A program made the position numbers and the translations under genes. A stretch of 64,000 bases of DNA from Ryuthela nishihirai (Eukaryota; Arthropoda; Arachnida; Araneae; Heptathelidae): contig JAWZYU010000058.1 of NCBI GenBank assembly GCA_038380435.1, forward strand, positions 434,001-498,000. Direction: 5' to 3'. A model generated the notes under the pieces. The model had not been told where the DNA came from. It saw nothing but the letters and a program-made list of their open reading frames with translations, and made no database searches. Shown here one piece after another: positions 49,377 through 58,430 of this stretch. The stretch's first letter is position 1; each line of letters begins with the position of its first letter.

Positions 49377-50557
49377 CTAGATAGAAAGATTACACACCAT
49401 TAAGTGTGTTGTGCTTTATATGTTAAAGTTTTTTTGTCTGATTGTTACTGATCAATTAAGCTTAATCTACAACACTGTTGTGTTATTCTAGTTATATATG
49501 CTTTATAAAAAATAGTAAGAAAACTAAAAATTATTGTAAATGGTCAAAAGTCTAAATATGTCAACATATCAAATTTCTCTGTGTTTCGAGAGATACAAAC
49601 TTGAATTATATTGTTCAAGTGAGTAGAATAATTGCAAAAAATATTGGACGCATTAAAATAGATCTTGAATTACAAATATAAGGCAATGATGAATTTGTAT
49701 TATGCATTAGCTCAATCCTACAGTATTTATGATATCTGTTTAATGAAACACCAACACTAGAAATTTTCTATTTCTTGAAGAAACCTGATTTGAGACATAT
49801 TTTACATTTGACTTATAATGATCCAGTAAAACATTTCGTGGGCAATAATAATTTGCCTTTTTCAACTCTATGATTTCTGTTTTTAAACAATTCTGTTAAG
49901 CTATGTATATTTGTAGGTGAAATGATCAATCACTATATAATTTAGGTTGCACAAGCATTCATGAAATAGAAATTTATTCATAATGCACAACATTAAGTAA
50001 TGAATGGAATATAACCTGTTCTCTTGAAAATGATTAAAACTAACTAACACATTAAAACGCTGAGGAAAATGTGAAAATCAGATTTGCACAAACCTGAGAC
50101 ACTTTCAAGTAAAAGAGATATGGGTTTCTAGATTCATAGTTCATTCCTGATATTTCCCAAGGGTATTATGTAAATAAACCTTAAATTTACTTGTCATCCA
50201 AACTATTAATGAGTGACTAATGCTCTGTACTCTCTCTATATATATGTCGTTTTGTGATCATTATTTCTTAAACCTATATTTCACATAACTGTATAAAAAT
50301 CTCATATTCAATACCCTCCTTCAGCAAAAACAACCACGATGCAAATAGAAAAGGATAAACAAACAACTAATTGTGACTAAACGTATAGCAATTAAGTTAT
50401 ATGAATGTATGACACAATATACTCTTCACAATTATCATTCAAACCATTTTATATACTCTTGCCAAATATTGCAATTTTGCTAGGATTTCAGCAATCTCAA
50501 AATTTTATCACAAATATACTTGCTATTATAAAAAGGCGAAAAACAAAATTTACATAC
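49377..50557 (-). other. Presumed first intron of the THAP transposase
   Basis: This 1181-bp AT-rich interval starts with the donor GTATGT and ends with TCTATCTAG on the minus strand. Splicing it out joins two halves of a THAP domain in frame. I see no coding segment in it. Confidence 0.65.
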
Positions 50558-50710
50558 CTTGCTAAAATTTGTTACTGTGAAGATTTCTCTTCTTATTGCT
50601 AGAAGTCATTTTCTGCATAACTCTTCATCCTGGGGAAAACTGTAAACGCGTACATTTCTTGAACTTTCATAGTTTCCTCTACAGCCAGGAACAGAACTAG
50701 GATGAGGCAT
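50558..50710 (-). pseudogene. Exon 1 of the THAP transposase, with Trp-to-stop mutation
   Basis: ATG at 50710-50708 starts a frame with VPGCRGNY, then VYSFPQDEELCRK, a stop codon (TGA, 50608-50606) and LLAIRREIFTVTNFSK. The stop sits exactly where THAP domains have their invariant Trp, so TGG to TGA is the likely change. The first zinc-binding Cys also appears to be replaced by Ser at residue 5 or 6. The exon ends AAG followed by the donor GTATGT (phase 0), which joins cleanly to exon 2 at 49376. Confidence 0.82.
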
Positions 50711-50874
50711 TTCTTCAAAAACTGATTCACAAGTAAAAACTTAATCACAGAAAAATAAAGCGCCACTTCCAAGATAACACAACATTAGAAAATTCTGCCA
50801 ACACAAGCAGCTACCGGGTGTCAAGATGTTAGATCCACGAATGCTGACGTCAGAACATATGGCGTCATCAGTAA

Positions 50875-50900
50875 AATGGCCTTGAGTCTCGATGGTTACG
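50875..50900 (-). repeat. Right terminal inverted repeat of the P-type transposon
   Basis: Reads CGTAACCATCGAGACTCAAG on the minus strand, the inverted counterpart of 45754-45779. It lies about 165 bp upstream of the transposase start codon. Confidence 0.85.
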
Positions 50901-50907
50901 GCTGTGT
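50901..50907 (+). repeat. Target-site duplication of the P-type transposon, right copy
   Basis: GCTGTGT follows the right inverted repeat. The sequence beyond it (GCGGGAGGACCATATCCTG, then CACGTTAAA) is the continuation of the SINE A copy in which the transposon landed. Confidence 0.85.
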
Positions 50908-51507
50908 GCGGGAGGACCATATCCTGTGCACGTTAAAATAAATAATTGCCCATTAGGATACAATAAATTTGAATAGCAATGCATTTTTGGATGGTATTTT
51001 ATTTTGGAATGTAACAAAGAAATTTTTTCATTATCGATGGGGAATTTAATTTCTAAGAAAATGTTTACCAAAACCAATTTATTGTTACCCTAGATCCGTA
51101 ATGTTAGGGTTACCATAAGAACAAAATCAATCATTGATTATAAATATTTGAAACGGAATTTTGTAATAAATCTAAATGTTCAGATACGATATGAAGCAAA
51201 TGATTAATGCATGTAATCAAAGAAGCATAATTCTGAATCTCTAGTAATTCAATGTGTTTCTTCCGTTTTATTTACAGTGCACAATACATATATATTGAAA
51301 TGTTCTCTTTAGTAGTAAAGCGTACATGTCATCTTCGATATCTGGAATGTATTCAACGGATACTTTATGTACAAAATCTATACCGACTGGGAGGAGTCGG
51401 TTATATCCAGCGTACAGATATTTTTACAATATCGATATTCTAAGACCTTGCACTTGTTAATTGAGAAATCGAAATTGAAAGAAAAGGAAACTTAATTTCG
51501 AGAAGCT
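50908..51507. other. SINE A remnant, then AT-rich sequence with no gene
   Basis: The first 35 bp or so (GCGGGAGGACCATATCCTG, CACGTTAAA) continue the SINE A copy that the P-type transposon split. The rest is AT-rich with no recognised feature. Confidence 0.6.
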
Positions 51508-51732
51508 TCAGTGGCGCCACTCTGCGGTATGTGTCAATTAGTATGCAGCCACAAAAACAACTGTAAGGCGCGATCTGCGCATGCGCATTGCAATCGTTTT
51601 AGCACGCTGCAACTATGGTTTGTCTTACTCTTCAAATATTTAATATGATTTAAGCAGCTGCTTGAGGGGGTATTTATTTATTTATTTATTTAATTACTGA
51701 TTCAACCTGTCTAACGATCACGCTTATTTGGG
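51508..51732 (+). repeat. Second copy of the foldback-element end, interrupted by a SINE B tail
   Basis: The sequence AACTGTAAGGCGCGATCTGC, GCATGCGCATTGC, CTGCAACTATGG and ATATTTAATATGATTTAA parallels 40225-40320. After a SINE B tail (about 51653-51692) it resumes with CTGATTCAACCTGTCTAACG, which parallels 44011-44030. The Merlin element begins immediately to the right. Confidence 0.7.
51653..51692 (+). mobile_element. SINE B 3' end only
   Basis: AGCAGCTGCTTGAGGGGG followed by a TATTTATTT tail is the 3' end of SINE B. It lies inside the foldback-type repeat exactly between its GATTTAA and CTGATTCAACC segments, so it is an insertion. Confidence 0.75.
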
Positions 51733-51797
51733 TACTTCAATTTTAGCGAGGCCCCGGAAAAGTTGTCTAACTTAATCGATAGATGGCGACACTTGCA
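51733..51797 (+). repeat. Left terminal inverted repeat of Merlin
   Basis: The 65 bp starting TACTTCAATTTTAGCG match the reverse complement of 52985-53049 at all but one position. Confidence 0.92.
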
Positions 51798-51860
51798 TGA
51801 ATTTCAGATTTTAAACTTTACATTTGCTTTTTAAAGAAATCAAAAATATATGAGAAACTA

Positions 51861-52005
51861 GTCCGAATTATAAAAAAAGCCCCAAAATTGTTAGGCAAAG
51901 TGAGAAGGAATCAGTAAAGACTTCTCATAGGTTTAACATGGCAGTCTTTACTGATTTGTTCTCACTTGGCTTAAAATTTTTTGGGGCTTTTTTTATAATT
52001 CGGAC
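51861..52005. repeat. Inverted repeat (hairpin) at the 3' end of the Merlin transposase
   Basis: Arms 51861-51921 and 51944-52005 pair over about 60 bp with a few mismatches (GTCCGAATTATAAAAAAAGC against its complement; CAGTAAAGAC against GTCTTTACTG). The right arm contains the transposase stop codon and last codons, so the left arm is an inverted copy of the gene's end. A transcript would form a strong stem just past the stop. Confidence 0.88.
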
Positions 52006-52880
52006 GACTGATTTGGTCGCCACAGTTCAGCAATTGCTGCTAATAATGCGTCAAACACATTATCACGGCCGACGTGATGCCTGAACATGAATTCTGCTAG
52101 GTAAGACTCCAAGTGATGGCGAGCCGTACCCCTGTGCTTTTTGTTTCTCCATTTTGCTGATCCCCATAAGCGTTCTATTTTCTGGGTATGAGTGCCAGTC
52201 GTACGATCCACAAAGTTGTACTTATGGTTCACCGTAAAGTGACGGAAACTAGCTTCCTCCAGTTCTTTCGTTTTATAACCATTCCAGCAGTCCGTGTAGA
52301 TCATCGATCCCTCACTAACGTGCTCTTGGATGTTCTCCATGAGGGTTCTCGCAGTTCTGTTTTCTACTTGAACCAAGAAACACTCGTTGTCGTCGCGACA
52401 AATGCCACCTAAAATCCACTGTTGCGGCAGTACTCTCCCTGCATTATTCTTCCGCTTTACGAAGAGGGATTCATCAATTTCCACGATTTTATCAGGTCCT
52501 CCTATTTTATTGGCTGAATGTCTTATCATGAATTCTGAGCAGACTTCCCTCATGTAATTATTCCAGTCGATGACTGCTGTTTGTCCCATGTTTAATTGTT
52601 TGTTGCACCATCGGATTGAAGTGAGTTCCTCGCTCCAACAGTACATGAACCGCAATGCCGTGAGAAAGGATATTCTTGATCCACTAAACCAATTCTCCAA
52701 ACGAAGACCTTTCTTCTTTTTGCAACCCCTGATATTGCATCTCCAGATGGTATGTTTTCCAACATAAAGTTGCATACTATGGCCTTTTTCACAAATCCTT
52801 TCAGCGGGCAAAATGCATTTCTCTTGGAAAAAAGCTATAGCATCTTTTTCCGTCGATGGCAGATTGAAAATAGTAAGCAT
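51993..52880 (-). CDS. Merlin transposase (ISXO2/IS1016-like DDE enzyme), intact frame
   Basis: The 295-residue protein would cut and rejoin the transposon ends in the nucleus. The N-terminal part (30-53) has Cys30, His34, Cys48 and Cys53 in a CEKGH...WRCNIRGC arrangement, a probable zinc-binding DNA-recognition unit. The catalytic core shows VEIDESLFVKRK (Asp136), MIYTDCWNGY (Asp197) and TQKIERLWGSAK (Glu236). Those three acidic residues form the DDE triad, and TVNHKYNFVD and ESYLAEFMFRHH are hallmark segments of this family. The ATG at 52880-52878 is the first in frame and gives a family-typical length. No stop or frameshift is seen. The last codons overlap one arm of a hairpin (51861-52005). 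It is the only clearly intact transposon gene in the window, so it could still be functional. Confidence 0.92.
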   Translation of the reverse strand: MLTIFNLPSTEKDAIAFFQEKCILPAERICEKGHSMQLYVGKHTIWRCNIRGCKKKKGLRLENWFSGSRISFLTALRFMYCWSEELTSIRWCNKQLNMGQTAVIDWNNYMREVCSEFMIRHSANKIGGPDKIVEIDESLFVKRKNNAGRVLPQQWILGGICRDDNECFLVQVENRTARTLMENIQEHVSEGSMIYTDCWNGYKTKELEEASFRHFTVNHKYNFVDRTTGTHTQKIERLWGSAKWRNKKHRGTARHHLESYLAEFMFRHHVGRDNVFDALLAAIAELWRPNQSSEL

Positions 52881-52984
52881 ATTAAATGTTTAACAACGAA
52901 CAGAGAGCCAATTCCCTTTTCCCGCCAAGGCCGCTATCAGTTTAACCGAAATCAAAGACGCTAATTAATCACCAAATTAGCTGG

Positions 52985-53049
52985 TGCAAGTGTCGCCATC
53001 TATCGATTAAGTTAGACAACTTTTCCGGGGCCTCGGTAAAATTGAAGTA
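52985..53049 (-). repeat. Right terminal inverted repeat of Merlin
   Basis: On the minus strand it begins TACTTCAATTTTACCG and mirrors 51733-51797. It lies about 105 bp upstream of the transposase start codon, so the transposase promoter is probably in or near it. Confidence 0.92.
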
Positions 53050-53459
53050 TTTTTCTCAACGCAATTCTAACGGCCACCGAATTACAAAAAACAATATGAA
53101 TCGCTTTGAATATTCGTCGGTCAAATTACACCTTGGAAGTTTTCCAACCGTTCGGAGCCGCATGTAATAATCGACACATCATAATATTTCAAACCGTTCC
53201 CGAGTTAGTTATGCCACCGTGCGAAAGAACATTCAGGTTGAAGCACGCGCTGGGATCGACTTACTGGACTATCCCATCTGTCTAATTTTTGCAGTGCGTA
53301 CTGTTATCGAAATATGGTCTTAGCTATCGGGAGTCGTCGTGATTTATCAGTTTAGCCCGAGGTTTTTTGGCGCCATTCCAGTTCTTTCTTACTTTAAGAA
53401 TTGTTCTGTTATTGATAATGTGTGTTACTTTATAAGGCAGGTAAGAAACAATTAGCATG
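53050..53459. other. AT-rich intergenic sequence, nothing recognised
   Basis: The sequence between Merlin and the 5S-derived SINE shows no open frame of note and no repeat shared with the rest of the window. Confidence 0.55.
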
Positions 53460-53650
53460 TCAACGGCCATAGCAAGTTGAACACACCGATTCTCGTCTGA
53501 ACCCCGAGGTTAAGCTATGGGCGCGGTCAGTACTTGGGAGGGTGATGTCAGTCCACATGAGAACACCGCATGCAGTTGGCAGTTTTTTCCCTACGTTGGT
53601 TGCCGGGTTCGATTCCATTTTTAGTAAATAAATAAATAAATAAATAAAGG
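53460..53650 (+). mobile_element. 5S-rRNA-derived SINE
   Basis: The first 120 bp or so (53460-53580) resemble an arthropod 5S rRNA from end to end: CAACGGCCATAGC, GAACACACCG, TTCTCGTCTGA, GGTTAAGC, GCGCGGTCAGTACTTGG, AACACCGC and CAGTTGGC. Substitutions and a small insertion relative to what I know of 5S, for example in the GAGGGTGATGTCAGTCC part, argue against a working gene. A 3' extension with GGGTTCGATTCC follows, then an AAAT-repeat tail (53626-53648), which is the structure of a 5S-headed SINE. The internal polymerase III promoter of 5S would drive its transcription. Confidence 0.82.
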
Positions 53651-54259
53651 AGAATTAAAGCGTTCATGCAATAGCTTTGGTTACAAAACCTGCAACGTTT
53701 CTAGGTTGTTTCGAGAATGGACTCCCTGCAGACAGAACGTAAAAATAAAAGATTATTTTTCTCGGGGCTGCAGATATGGTTATCCTTTCGCCCACTGTTT
53801 CAGAAAGTAGAAACACATAATTATTTTTTTAATATTCAACAGATACACGTAAAATATAAATAAATAGTTAAAGTTGCATTGAAATATACTTATGACAAAA
53901 ATGTTCATTTCCTTCTGCCCCTACATGGCAATACTCGACACGTTCGAAATGCCAATTCAAGTTTTTCCACCTGTGAATGGCATCCAGCGTGTTGTATGAC
54001 GAACACGGAATCTCATACGAGCTTCCATTTCAACCTAAATTCGCAATTCTTTGCTTTCCGAATATGTAGTTTTCAGTAATTTTTTTCTATTTTGAGTGGG
54101 AAAGTAAACGAAGTGGGTTACTTTTATGGAGAGCAGCATTACCTACTTAACGAGTCTTCATGTGACATGGAACCTATTGCATTCGGCCCTCAATTCATGT
54201 TCCTAAGATTTGACAGAAGCTGGGCATCATGTAGAGAAAAAAATAAATAAACTTTTACT
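53651..54259. other. AT-rich sequence, nothing recognised
   Basis: Only short chance open frames are present, with no similarity that I can recognise. An AAATAAATAAA stretch at 54240-54250 adjoins the SINE A copy. Confidence 0.55.
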
Positions 54260-54534
54260 TGGGGGCTGGAACAGCTGTTGGGAGGGATGGAAGCTAGCTG
54301 TCAAGGCCATCTAGGGTGTTCTTTAACGTGTATAGGGTATGGCTGTCCTGCACACGGGCCAAAGGCTTAACGTCCCATCTGACGGGCGGCGGCTTTTCCA
54401 AGTCCATCGATGTCCTCTACTGACAGTGGGAAGGGTGGAGAATTTTGCCGAGATAAATCTGAACCAGCAGGGTCTCAAAACTGGGAATTAAAGATTACGA
54501 GCCTGGCGAGCTACCGACTGAGCCACCCCCGCCT
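54260..54534 (-). mobile_element. SINE A, 3'-truncated copy
   Basis: On the minus strand the tRNA-like head reads GGTGGCTCAGTCGGTAGC-type sequence and GCTCGTAATCTTTAATTCCC. It continues through the GATTTATCTCGGC, GACGTTAAGCC and CACGTTAAAGAACACC body to the CAGCTGTTCCAG segment. The distal CTGAGCCTTCGGGGTCC part is absent. The copy is rather diverged. Confidence 0.82.
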
Positions 54535-56160
54535 CTGTGTTTTGAGTTTCTATTTGTAATGCTATGAAACAGATATCATCTCCGCGATGAATTAATTTCT
54601 CGAATTGGATGTCTCCACGGTGTCAGATTGTTAATAAAACCAGTAAAGTTTGATAATTAAATTAATCAATCCCAGTTATTTAAGCATTGTAATTTCCGGC
54701 TTTGATATTAAATTGCATTCGCATATTTTAAATATTAATGTTTCTGAAATATTTGAATATTACTATTAATCGTTGCTAACTGTAGTTCGATTTATGTGTA
54801 CGTAAAATTTACTTTACGTGGTCTATGAATTTTATTCTAAATATACGTAATAAAATATATTATGGAAAAGAAGAAATGAATTGAGAGTAAAATTTGACTC
54901 TAAAGTTGCTGTCGTAACTAAGGGCGACACGTGTCAAGCTATCTACCTGCACGTGCCACTGTAAAATATTTGACCAATCGTAGAAGAGGAACACCAAAAA
55001 CCGTTGGGAATGGCGGTAACCAGCAAATATTTCATTAGAAAAAAAATTAACGCCACTTCCAGGAATTTCATTTAGCAAAAATCGTCGTACGTATGAATTG
55101 AATGAAGTACATAAGTTCTATTTATGCATTCATGTTTCAAAACTTTAATCAACACTATTTAAATATTAGCACATATAGTATGTTGGAATATAAATTTAGG
55201 ACACTTTTTTTGGGTGAGGGGAAATGTGATTTTTTTGTTAGAGTTCAACTTATTTGAAGTATTAGTAAGAAGAATTAAAATAGTATGTGATCACAGTTTG
55301 AATACGAAGAATTTCCCGGTGTTGCAAAGGTCATTGCTGACTCGGCGCGCGCTCTCAGCCCTTGACAAACGATAGAAATATTCGTCAGATTTTTGACATT
55401 CTGTAATTCCCGACATACTTCACAAAACGTTCCCAAATTTCGTTCGCGAATTCTCCTTGCCCAACCCCATATTTGGTTAGAAAATCAGTTCCCTAGCTGC
55501 AATTGAACGCCTAAATAATGATTTTAGAAATGGGGTGAATCTGGCAACGGCATCATTTTTGCGGCCGAAGGTTCAAATGCTAATTTAACACTTCACACTT
55601 AGGGATCAGAAAATGGCAACAGTAAATTTCACACCGATTCTCGTTTCCCGTAGGAAGAGCATGGTAAATATATTTGTTCCTAACAGGCTCCCCTCTTGGA
55701 CTTTTTATCTGAAATTTCGCACTGCAAACTGGACCGTAACCTGAAACATTCTGTGAAAATTTCGGGCGTGTACATTGATTTCCCGATGAGTTATGACTGC
55801 CAGAGAAAGGCAGTAAATGACATTCCGCAACTCGCTAAGTTATGACGCTGTATTCCGTATCATCTCATTGGGATAAAATTTAGGAACAGTAATTGGTTTT
55901 AAAACACAAAAGAAAAACCCTTGATAATTAATAGACATTGGAAAATCTATTTTATTTTACTAATTCAACTGATGCAGTATTTAATTAGTAACGCAAATTC
56001 AGATGTTTAACAGCAGCGATATCTGTTTATTTAGTCTGAAACCCTAACAGAAACAAGTTTATAGGAAGGCAGAATGGAATAATCTACATTTCTTTGGGCA
56101 GAGCGATAAATAAGTTTCGGTTTCCATTACTATTTAAATACGGAACTCATAAAGAATCCT
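54535..56160. other. AT-rich sequence without a recognisable gene
   Basis: About 1.6 kb with only short chance open frames. A locally more GC-rich stretch at about 55330-55370 (CTCGGCGCGCGCTC) has no assigned function. Confidence 0.5.
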
Positions 56161-56235
56161 CAGCGTTGAGATTTATCTCCGCAAAACTCCCCGCCCTTCC
56201 CACGGTCAGTAGTGGACACCGATAGGCTTGGAATA
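56161..56235 (+). mobile_element. SINE A internal fragment
   Basis: GAGATTTATCTCCGCAAAAC, CCCACGGTCAGTAGTGGACA and CGATAGGCTTGGAA match the segment just after the tRNA-like head in the full copies at 58431 and 62866. Confidence 0.8.
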
Positions 56236-56439
56236 TAATATTGACAATATAAAAATATCTATAACAGAAGCATAATTTTAACGAATTTCTGTTTTACAGA
56301 CTACACAGGGATTAACTACTTAGTCGAGGAGTCATTTCACACCCTAAACATTTAACCTCTAATGATTATTTTATTTCCCAATCCAAAGAGGCTTAACGTG
56401 TTAGGGAAAAGAGTGAAAATATCTTCATAAATATAATAA

Positions 56440-56535
56440 AGAAATAAAAAAACACCCCCTCAGGCAGCTGCTTGCAACAGCGATCTGACAGGAGCCTGTC
56501 AGTTTCTCCGCCATATCGAAGGTCTGTGAGGGTGG
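56440..56535 (-). mobile_element. SINE B fragment
   Basis: Reversed 3' part of SINE B with an ATTTCTTTATT-like tail, CCCCCTCAGGCAGCTGCTTG, GATCTGACAGGAGCCTGTCA and a diverged GCCATATCGAAGGTCTG. The tRNA-like head is missing. Confidence 0.8.
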
Positions 56536-56585
56536 TGACCCCTTTGATCACTTTAATATGCCATAGAGAAGATATGCGTTTGGTT

Positions 56586-56728
56586 GGGTTGTTTTATCTC
56601 TGACCGGTAGTTATTTACACACAAGGGGCTAAATGGCCACGTCATAAAGAAGCAGAGGGATCAGTTTTGGTTGCGGGAAGGTGACCGAATGGAACAGTTG
56701 TTATGAGACAGATGGTAACCTCCCATCC
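56586..56728 (-). mobile_element. SINE A 3' fragment
   Basis: GTTTTATCTCTGACCGG, AAGGGGCTAAATGGCCACGT, GGAACAGTTGTTATGAGACA and GATGGTAACCTCCC match the distal part of SINE A in reverse orientation. The middle has decayed. Confidence 0.72.
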
Positions 56729-56916
56729 AACGTTTTATTTAACCTGCACAGAGTATGATACATACAGAATTTCTACACTATTTTCTTGTGGTTTTCATCA
56801 GTTTTTATTCTAACAATATTAAGATTTTACGACATTTTGGTATTTTTTGTCTTCTACTATTGGCTTTGGAAATTTTACGCTTATGACGTCATCTCTTTGA
56901 ACATTATAAAATAGAG

Positions 56917-57728
56917 CAGTGGTTCTCAAAACCTTTTATGCCTCACGTACCTCCTGGAAATGTGTATGTTACTGGCATACCCCATGTATAGATACAGAAA
57001 ACTATAGTTATACTATAACAATGGGAACAAAATAAAACATATATATATAAACACCCATTCTTTATGGTAAAATTTTCATTCAAAATATCATTACCAGATT
57101 TATTCCGGATATCGGAGCAATCTTCCGATGTCTGTCGTTTTTAAAAAGTTCGGTTTATAGGAAAGTTGCTAAAGCTAAAACTAATTCGTGACGGAAATGC
57201 AAATTACGAAACAAAAGGCGTATCCGGTTTAACGATTCGAAAAGCATTGTTTTGTCATCGATTCTTTAGCATAGAAGCTGCTTTATTCGATTTTCTTTCA
57301 TCGTGAAAGGTTAATTATTTTTTTAAAAGTCTCATCGTATGATGAGGAGAAACTGTTTTCGATGCATTGTAACAGTTACTAGTGAATATAGAACTTAGGT
57401 TTTCAACTGAAATAGATTTCATTGGTTATTTAGATATGGTTATTTGTGTTATTAAGAACTTTCCGGGAGTTTCCAAAACGACACTTAGGAGTCATTTCTG
57501 CAGATAAGTTTAGTTGAAATAGGATTTCCTCAATTACGAATAGTTATGGAATACAACGGACTCCTTTATCACGGCATAATACTGTTGCAGTAACGTTCAC
57601 TTCAGTGAACTCTCATTACGACGGATGTTATGCAAATATGCTTTTACAGAAACCATCGGTGTTCGCCTTTCTAACCGATATAACGATGGGGTGTTTAACG
57701 TAAATTAATCATAACTTTGAGAACCCTG
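56917..57728. mobile_element. Possible non-autonomous hAT-like element
   Basis: The interval opens with CAGTGGTTCTCAAAACC and closes with AACTTTGAGAACCCTG, whose complement is CAGGGTTCTCAAAGTT. CAG-GGTTCTCAA termini are typical of hAT transposons. No 8-bp target duplication is visible, and no hAT transposase motif is recognised, so this is a tentative call. It contains one of the two copies of a direct repeat (57184-57515). Confidence 0.42.
57184..57515 (+). repeat. Direct repeat, copy 1 (with coding-like start)
   Basis: Closely matches 60430-60709. Its first 90 bp or so read through in one frame in both copies (RDGNANYETKGVSGLTIRKA here, RDRNANYETKGVSGLTIRKA in copy 2). The rest (GTTATTTAGATATGG, CTTTCCGGGAGT, CACTTAGGAGTCATTTC) is non-coding. 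I do not recognise the protein fragment. Confidence 0.85.
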
Positions 57729-58000
57729 GGAATTGCATATTACTTTCCTGTAGCAATACCTAACGTTCCACCCCTTCACTTTAATGAAAGCACTCCTGAT
57801 ACTATGTCTTTTGATGGCATTCGTAATAGCAAGGCGGAAGACTGCTTAATACGAAAGCAGATATCGTTACTTCGCGATGACGTATAATATATACGTAACT
57901 GCAGATCTCAACGCTGTCACAGGTGCTACTGTAACCAGAAAAAAAATGCACATGAAGAGAAATCATAGCAGTTATTAGTTCCTTAATGGAAAGAAACTCT
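57729..58000. other. AT-rich spacer, nothing recognised
   Basis: Short unassigned sequence between the hAT-like end and the SINE A copy at 58001. Confidence 0.5.
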
Positions 58001-58358
58001 GCGGAGGCGTGGTGGCTCAGTTGGTAGCGCGCCAGGCTCGTAATCTGCAGTTCTCATATTCGAGTTCATCTCCGCAAAACTGTTCGCCCTGCTAACGGTC
58101 AGCAGGGGAAACCGATAAGCTTGGAATAGCCGCCGTCCGTCGGATGGGATCTTAAGCCGTGTCCCTGTGTGCGACAACGCCATACACTCTGCACGTTGAA
58201 GAACTCGTTGCATGGCTTTGACGTGAGGCTACCATCTGTCTCCCGACAGCTGTTCCAGTGAGACGCATCCCCCCAACCATCTCTGAGCCTTCGGAGTCCA
58301 TGTGACCTGACCGTTTAGTCCATTGTCTACAAATAAAATGCCGATCACAGGTAAAACA
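58001..58358 (+). mobile_element. SINE A, near full length
   Basis: The tRNA-like head has GTGGTGGCTCAGTTGGTAGC (A box) and ATTCGAGTTC (decayed B box). The body follows with TCATCTCCGCAAAAC, GTCGGATGGGATCTTAAGCC, CACGTTGAAGAAC, CAGCTGTTCCAG, CTGAGCCTTCGGAGTCCATG and GGTAAAAC near the end. Mutations mark it as older than the copy at 58431. Confidence 0.88.
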
Positions 58359-58430
58359 ATCAATTCTGAGCTCTATATGATATCATATGCTCATATCGTA
58401 TTCATCACAACGCACTCCTCCTATTAGATT

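Larger units (their letters stand above)
46990..50710 (-). pseudogene. P-element/THAP9-like transposase pseudogene
   Basis: Exon 1 (50710-50558) and the exon-2 start (49376) together encode a THAP zinc-finger DNA-binding domain. Downstream on the minus strand come segments typical of P-superfamily transposases: LPHPSTIRR (about 48880), LMLDDIHLKQ with the first catalytic-type acidic residues (about 48740-48765), a DNNxVNRK-like HNNSINRKSMS (about 48480), DPVHLLKCIRYNWLNQ (about 48330-48390), LERHNVKLVLNIFNDF (about 48118-48168), RRFGLYRQLAGSQYDIS (about 47590-47645) and CDHCKYLLLL (about 47305-47340). The fragments lie in different frames with several stops, so it is dead. In the family the protein binds the transposon ends and cuts DNA with an RNase H-like core. 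The host copy was probably several hundred residues long. Confidence 0.85.
45754..50900 (-). mobile_element. P-superfamily (THAP-type) DNA transposon, 5147 bp, decayed
   Basis: Terminal inverted repeats of 26 bp lie at 45754-45779 and 50875-50900. They read CGTAACC[T/A]TCGAGACTCAAGGCC[T/A]TT inward from each end, with two mismatches. A 7-bp target duplication flanks them; 7-8 bp is usual for P elements. The minus strand holds scattered exons of a THAP/P-element transposase between 50710 and about 46990. A SINE B copy (47785-47892) and a 52-bp palindrome (48312-48363) are nested inside. The part at 45780-46990 is the 3' side and shows no coding similarity. Many stops and frameshifts mean it cannot produce its own transposase. 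Confidence 0.87.
51733..53049 (-). mobile_element. Merlin-type DNA transposon (1317 bp), apparently complete
   Basis: Terminal inverted repeats of 65 bp (51733-51797 and 52985-53049) are identical except for one base. They contain GAGGCCCCGGAAAAGTTG and ATAGATGGCGACACTTGCA. A single DDE transposase of the ISXO2/IS1016-like family is encoded on the minus strand. Size, repeats and protein family together indicate the eukaryotic Merlin superfamily. I could not see a clear target-site duplication, so the outermost bases may be off by a few. Confidence 0.88.

Noticed and set aside
53460..53580. Functional 5S rRNA gene
   Set aside because: Several substitutions in conserved stems, extra bases in the distal part, and an attached 3' body with an AAAT tail indicate a retroposed derivative.
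53879..55078. Short open frames of 60-75 codons between the 5S SINE and 55.1 kb
   Set aside because: Length is as expected by chance, and there are no motifs and no splice-linked partners that I could see.
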